From NCBI GenBank assembly GCA_010094025.1, contig ML991815.1, positions 186,001 through 250,000 on the forward strand: a stretch of 64,000 nt of DNA. Direction: 5' to 3'. This document shows, in pieces, positions 59,315 to 64,000 of the stretch. Origin of the DNA: Viridothelium virens (Eukaryota > Ascomycota > Dothideomycetes > Trypetheliales > Trypetheliaceae). A program made the position numbers and the translations under genes. The notes under the pieces are model-generated. The model was given only the letters and a program-made list of their open reading frames with translations, ran no database searches and was not told the DNA's origin. Positions within the stretch are counted from its first letter, which is position 1. Every line of letters begins with the position of its first letter.

Positions 59315-60320
59315 ATGTGTATTGCTTTCATCACAACAGCACATCCGCACTATCCCTTAATACTCATCAGCAATCGTGATGTGAGCAAGGCTTTTTGTTG
59401 TGACATTCCATTTCCTTCTGACTCTAACCTAGGAGTACCTCAGTCGTGCCACGGCCCCTGCAGACTGGTGGTCTCCTCCTTACTCCTATGTGCTGGGTGG
59501 TCATGATCTGGAACGTGAAGAGAAAGGAACATGGCTGGGAATAACTAAACAGGGGCGCGTTGCCGTCCTGACGAACTTCAAAGAAGATGGCGACTTGCCG
59601 AAGGCATCAAAAAGCAGAGGTGGAATAATCAAGGAATTTCTTGCTACCTCTCCTCATTCTTCCGAAACAACAGCGGAATCTGCGAAGAGGCTTGTAGAAG
59701 GATATCGGGATGAAGATGTTGGAGGCTTTAGCTTGGTCTTGGGTCAACTCAATCCCTCGAAGGCTAAAGGCGATGATTATGCAGGGCTAGCCATAATCTC
59801 TAACAGGACGCCAGATCTTACCAGAGCCAAGTGGATTGCTACCGGACCTGACATGACTCATGGCCTGAGTAATTCACATTACGGAGATCGCACTTGGCCC
59901 AAGGTTAACCAAGGAGAGGATTTGCTCGACAAAGTGATCAAGACTCATGCACGGAAAGGAGGCAGCGAGGACCACTTGATTACCAAACTATTCGAAGTAC
60001 TCAGTGTGGACAGTCTACCAAAGAAGAATAATAATGAGACCTGGGAAGCATATTTATTCCAGTTGCGAAAGAGCATTTTCATTCCAGCTTTCGGCCCCGA
60101 AATCAGCTCTCAAAAGCCAGCTGACGAGTTGGCCGCCGCCAAAGATAACGAGAAGATAATCGCGGCCAACAGCAATGCATATGGCACCCAGAAACAGACT
60201 GTAATTCTTGTAGACTGGCAAGGTCGAGTGGTATTCGTTGAACGTTCTTTGTATGATCAGAAAGGTCGGTCAAGAGCACAAGACCGGAAGTACGAGTTTC
60301 AAATAGAGACTCCAAGCTAG
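59315..60320 (+). CDS. TANGO2 (NRDE) family protein
   Basis: Two exons (59315-59380, 59433-60320) give 317 residues. The invariant start MCIAF and the NRDEY motif, completed across the intron (SNRD then EYLSR), followed by WWSPP and the block GTWLGITKQGRVAVLTNF, are diagnostic of the TANGO2/NRDE fold, which is related to N-terminal nucleophile hydrolases with Cys2 as the exposed residue. The C-terminal QTVILVDWQGRVVFVERS is also family-typical. Its role (heme or lipid trafficking, Golgi and mitochondrial maintenance) is known only loosely from animal and yeast relatives. The protein appears intact. Confidence 0.92.
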
Positions 60321-61653
60321 ATATATATCGGACTCGGATTGACGAAAATACAATGGCCACTTGAAAGACTGCAGACACATTTATTCATACTGGGAAAGTC
60401 TGTACGCTCTGTCTGGCCTTGGCGCTGCTTTATGTGGCGATGCCTATCATAATTAGATGTGGAACTGTATGAGTTGGTTTTGATCAAGCTACATTGGGCT
60501 TTAGTAATGGGCCGCAAAGGATGATTCGAAAGTCAACGTCGAATCCGGAGCAGGGGGCGCAACTAGTAGGCGTGAATAACGATTATCGTTGCAATCGAAA
60601 ATTCTCGCACTTTGGCCGGCTTTATTTGAGGGGTGGTGTTCATATCATCACAATCCGTAAGAGACCCCGAAAGCGGTGAGTGCTTTAATGAATATCAAGA
60701 TTCCTTTGTAGGTCAAGTCAAGACAGAAGAACATGCACGGATAGGCCGCGAATGTTGCAAGGCTCAATAAAATTTCGCAAGCGAGTGCATAAGTGCCGGT
60801 CTACAGGCAGGAAGCAGGAATGCTCTCTTGTGCAAGATTCGTCCTTGGGTTTCGCCTACCTCGAATGAGTCGATAGATTTTTATATTACGCACTCCCATC
60901 AACCTCTCCGTTCAGTACCTAATTGCTCCAATCGAAAACTATCAATTGTTCTCAACAACTGTTTCTTAGATGCCTCACGTTATGGACTAAGGCAATAGCA
61001 CTCTATCTTGGGAGGCTGGCTTTTGCTTGGGTGTAACTCTTTCGCCGCTTTTGTAGGGCGGTAGATCAACAATACGCATGCACATTCGGCAGATTTAGGT
61101 TCGTAGTCACAGACATATATGAGGCTGGAAAGTGTGGCGCTGGTGTAGATCCCTACCATGATACTAATTTGTCAAAAAGGTAGTGGAAATACCCACAAGA
61201 CCAACTGTGCTTATTTTAGTATATATGACTTCTATGATATCTATGGACGAATTGTTATGGTTCTGTTTTAATAATAACACTGCGTTTTATACAGAGGCTA
61301 TTAGAGGGATTAAAAATATCAGGAGGCAGTATAACCCTTTTACTGGAAAGCTAAAAAAGAAGGCACAAAACTCTTTCCAGGAGTAAGAATACATGTTGGC
61401 ATCTATTCAGCTTCCATATAGGAGGCATAATTAGGGAGAAATTAGATAAGATAATCAATATGTACTCTTACCCTCTATATACGGAATCCAACCCGAATAA
61501 GACCTGTTTTCCTGAGAGCGCAATGTAGGGAGCCGATCTATCGGAACATAAAGTAGATTACCAACAGAAGGACTTACAAACTTTGGGAAAACGCGTAATA
61601 TTAATTGAAAGGACCGTGTGGCATATCGGAAGCCGGCTGAGTGCAAATAGACG
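60321..61653. other. Gene-poor region before the ABC-transporter remnant
   Basis: About 1.3 kb with no supported gene. From about 61150 the sequence becomes AT-rich (a 67-codon frame at 61183-61386 resembles nothing), which may be a decayed insertion that truncated the neighbouring ABC-transporter copy. Confidence 0.4.
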
Positions 61654-62540
61654 ATTGAATGCCCAATGCCATTGTACTCTTGATTGATCCGAAGGCTTCC
61701 TCAACGATAGCTCCTCCTTCTGAGTATGACTCCATTGCTTGATTGCCATAACGAACAGTAATTTTCTCACTCCCTGTCAGCGATCCTACACCAAGCACGA
61801 GAGACCAAATGAGCATGAACGCAATTATCCAGTTCAGCGAGAAGGTGAGGGCGAAAGTCGCGATCAGTGTACCGATAGCGCTAATAGAAAGGGAGAGCTT
61901 GTGAGAGAGTCCCTCTTGGATGGCATTTGCATCTGCCGTTAACTGAGTAACTATCGAGCCAGTACCAATCTCATCAAAAACAGCGATGTTTTGCCGCAAG
62001 ATAGCTCCGAAGTAGCGCGGCTTGATTGCCCGAATGATCTTAGCTCCGGTGTGTAAAAAGCCGGCGGTTGACACAGACCATGTAGCCAGTGCTTATATCG
62101 CGATGCAGACGAAGAAGAGGGTGTAATGGTTCATGAGGCGTTTGGACTCGGCCGGGCCATCTTCGCCTTGTCCGACCTCAACGAAGAGGTGAGAAATCTG
62201 GCCGAAGATAATCTGTGCTCCTATTAGCATCCGACGAATTGGAGGACTGGGGCCTATCTACTGGAGTGAGCGGAATTAGACCACCAGCGATCAAAGTGCA
62301 TGCGGTGCTTAGAGCAACCACGACCAGATCCGTTGTAGTCGCATAGCGATAAAAGAGAAGACCGAGATATTTGGCTCGGGAAAGTTCAATTTTCTCTGTA
62401 AGACAGCTTCCTCATTCTGTGTCAACGTGGGAGTAGATACTTTCTCGGAAGACGATGGAGCTATTGAGGTGGGTCCCTGTCGATTTCAAAAGGAAAACAT
62501 GGCAAATCGCTGCTACTGCTGCTGCTGGAGAGGCGTCCAT
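61654..62540 (-). pseudogene. Truncated ABC transporter (ABCB type), N-terminal part
   Basis: The minus strand encodes the start of an ABCB-type exporter: LSRAKYLGLLFYRYATTTDLVV (LSRAKYLGLLFYRYATTT), STACTLIAGGLIPLTP, an intron at 62213-62261 with good splice signals, then IIFGQISHLFVEVGQGE, STAGFLHTGAKIIRAIKPRY, FDEIGTGSIVTQLTADANAIQ and EGGAIVEEAFGSIKSTMALGIQ. This covers about the first five membrane helices of one half. Resemblance ends abruptly at 61654, and no nucleotide-binding domain follows. In-frame stops lie at 62412-62414 (TGA) and 62093-62095 (TAA). The retained intron shows it is a genomic copy, not a retrocopy. The possible start is at 62540. Confidence 0.75.
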
Positions 62541-62859
62541 TGCGAGAAGCTGCAAAGATGTTGGTCTGCAAATCGTTTGCTAACGTCTCATCGGTGCTTG
62601 CTCCGCAGATCGTTGTGCACCCTGCTGGACAACATCGGGAATGCCATCCCAGAATGAAGTCGGCTCGGTTCGACTTTCGGCAATCACGTGCCTTGCAATG
62701 ACGACATCAGAGCTTTACGGGGGGAGGGGACTTCCTAACCGGTAGTTTACAGATAAGTACCTACAAAGAATTTGCTGTTGTGAGCTAGGTAGTTCTCAGC
62801 CCATTCTTTCTTTCTTTCTTTGATTCCTACTCCCTTTCAGGTCACACTGGCCTATGAGG

Positions 62860-64000
62860 GGATCTAGCTATCTAGTATCTAGTCTATATCTGGTTGCCAA
62901 TGCTGGCTTTAAAGTGTAAAATACATTCCAGGATCATTGTCGCTGCATTAGGGTTTGTTCTAGAGTAACACTATTCTTGCTGCTGGTGCAATGTCTTAAT
63001 AGTCTTCTAGATCCTGTCTGTTTTACATCCTTCTTATGTGCTTATTCCTGCATTCAATCTTCTGGTATCCTTTATAAATAAAATAGTATCTTGTATAATC
63101 TGCAAATTTGGTTGCCAAATTTTTATTAATCTGTCTAATTTTTATGATAAATATGCTCTACAAACTTTTGCAACTATAAGGTCTCTAAGCTGGTCTTAAG
63201 TCTAATATTGCTGTCTTTATTAAGTCCATCTTAGGCATTGTAATAAAAAGTGTTTTACTGTCTCTTTCTAACCATAGTTACAGAGTTTATTATTAACTTA
63301 GCCAATCTTGTATAAATAGCTATTTAGCCTATAATAACCTCCCCTTAGCTGGGCAAGTATTATTACATCTTTCTAATTAAGTCTGTTATAAAGTTTCTGT
63401 GTATATTTCCTTAGCAGTGCTTTATCTAGTTTTTTTAAATATCTAACAACCCTTAAAAACTAGAACTAAGTGCGTTTCTCTTTTTTTAAAGATCTATTTT
63501 ATTTCTAATTATTTTTTAAAGTAATCTTCTTATTAATTAAAGTACAGCTAAAGCTTATAGCTAAGTAGGCTAGGTTATGTGCAATTTTATTTCCTTATAC
63601 TTTAAAATGTGCTGGTACTTAGACAAATTAAATATTAAGTTGCTGCTGCCTTGCTATCCAAAGTAAGTCAAAGATTTATTACAATATTTTATTCTTATAT
63701 TTGTTAGGATATTAAAGAGTATGTAATGCCCTTTTATTATCAGTAATTATTAAATGCTTAATAAGGCCAAATTGCAGTCTATATACCAGGTTTTTAATTA
63801 TAACATATAGGGCTGCTAAAATTGCTTTAAGTTTGACTTATGTTGGGTCTAAATTAACACCACGGTTAAGAGTAATTAAAACTTGAAAGCCAAAAGGTGG
63901 CGGAGTAAAAATTCCTAAACCAGCATGTTAGTGCCTAACTAATCTATTTATATAAAAGGCTATTAAGTCTGGGTTATTGGCTATACTCTCTGCTACTTAA
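62860..64000. repeat. AT-rich, CpG-depleted (RIP-like) tract
   Basis: From about 62860 to the window end the sequence is strongly AT-rich, with many TTA, TAA and ATT words, and I count only four CpG dinucleotides in over 1.1 kb, against several per 100 bases in the genes. That pattern is what repeat-induced point mutation leaves in ascomycete transposons. The boundary with ordinary sequence is near 62690-62880. Confidence 0.75.
63713..63922 (-). mobile_element. Decayed retroelement RNase H remnant, probably LINE (Tad1-like)
   Basis: Minus-strand translation shows an RNase H-like order of blocks: GLGIF, then LKAILAALYVIIKNLVYRL and LIITDNKRALHTL, which fits the RNase HI domain carried by fungal Tad1-type LINEs better than that of LTR elements. 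It is heavily degraded and clearly broken; the element continues beyond the window. Old, given its AT-rich state. Confidence 0.5.

Noticed and set aside
1-64000. tRNA, rRNA, CRISPR arrays or prokaryote-type operons
   Set aside because: No tRNA B-box with matching cloverleaf, no rRNA and no regular spaced repeats were seen; the gene structures are eukaryotic.

Overview
The window looks like a gene-dense euchromatic stretch of a filamentous ascomycete (Pezizomycotina) nuclear genome. The reasons are many short spliceosomal introns (mostly about 45-70 nt, GT-AG, a few GC-AG), a dense mix of strands, and fungal versions of housekeeping proteins (Tom6, DUF3292, Hpr1, Csm3, Nan1/Utp17, a fungal homeodomain factor). 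The class cannot be fixed from sequence alone. All exon structures were deduced by eye from reading frame, splice signals and family resemblance; no search was run.

Layout, left to right. 0.1-5.6 kb: rad9 checkpoint clamp subunit (+), Kti13/Ats1 (-), ribosomal protein S16 (+), a carbonyl-reductase-like SDR (-). 6.3-9.8 kb: an acidic nuclear protein and a DUF3292 membrane protein (both -). 10.8-15.2 kb: an 833-residue protein of unknown function (+) and mitochondrial GatA (-). 15.5-19.7 kb: secreted metallophosphatase (+), GST (+), a small two-exon gene I could assemble but not name (-), an SMP/LEA-like gene (+). 19.9-26.2 kb: UTP17 (-), RPB10 (+), TOM6 (+), a glycine-rich LEA-like gene (-). 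28.1-33.1 kb: eIF4G (-). 35.4-37.5 kb: homeodomain transcription factor (-) with a 3.5-kb gene-free upstream region. 41.0-54.3 kb: THOC1/Hpr1 (-), Csm3/Swi3 (+), Ski2 (+), a nine-exon hotdog thioesterase (-), TFIIH subunit Tfb2 (+), a 648-residue disordered protein (+). 54.7-60.3 kb: DUF676 lipase (-) and a TANGO2-family protein (+). 61.6-64 kb: a truncated ABC-transporter pseudogene, then an AT-rich, CpG-poor tract with a decayed retroelement RNase H remnant, probably RIP-affected.

Many genes act in RNA and genome maintenance (UTP17, RPB10, THOC1, Ski2, Tfb2, eIF4G, rad9, csm3), but genes with unrelated functions are interleaved, so this is not a functional cluster. I found no new multi-gene system. 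The most unusual signal is compositional: in five genes, on both strands, a strongly C-rich block abuts a strongly G-rich block, always C-left/G-right on either strand. Second-tier observations are two GC-AG introns, micro-exons, MluI-box and CRE-like sites near starts, two G-quadruplex motifs and the unassigned small gene.
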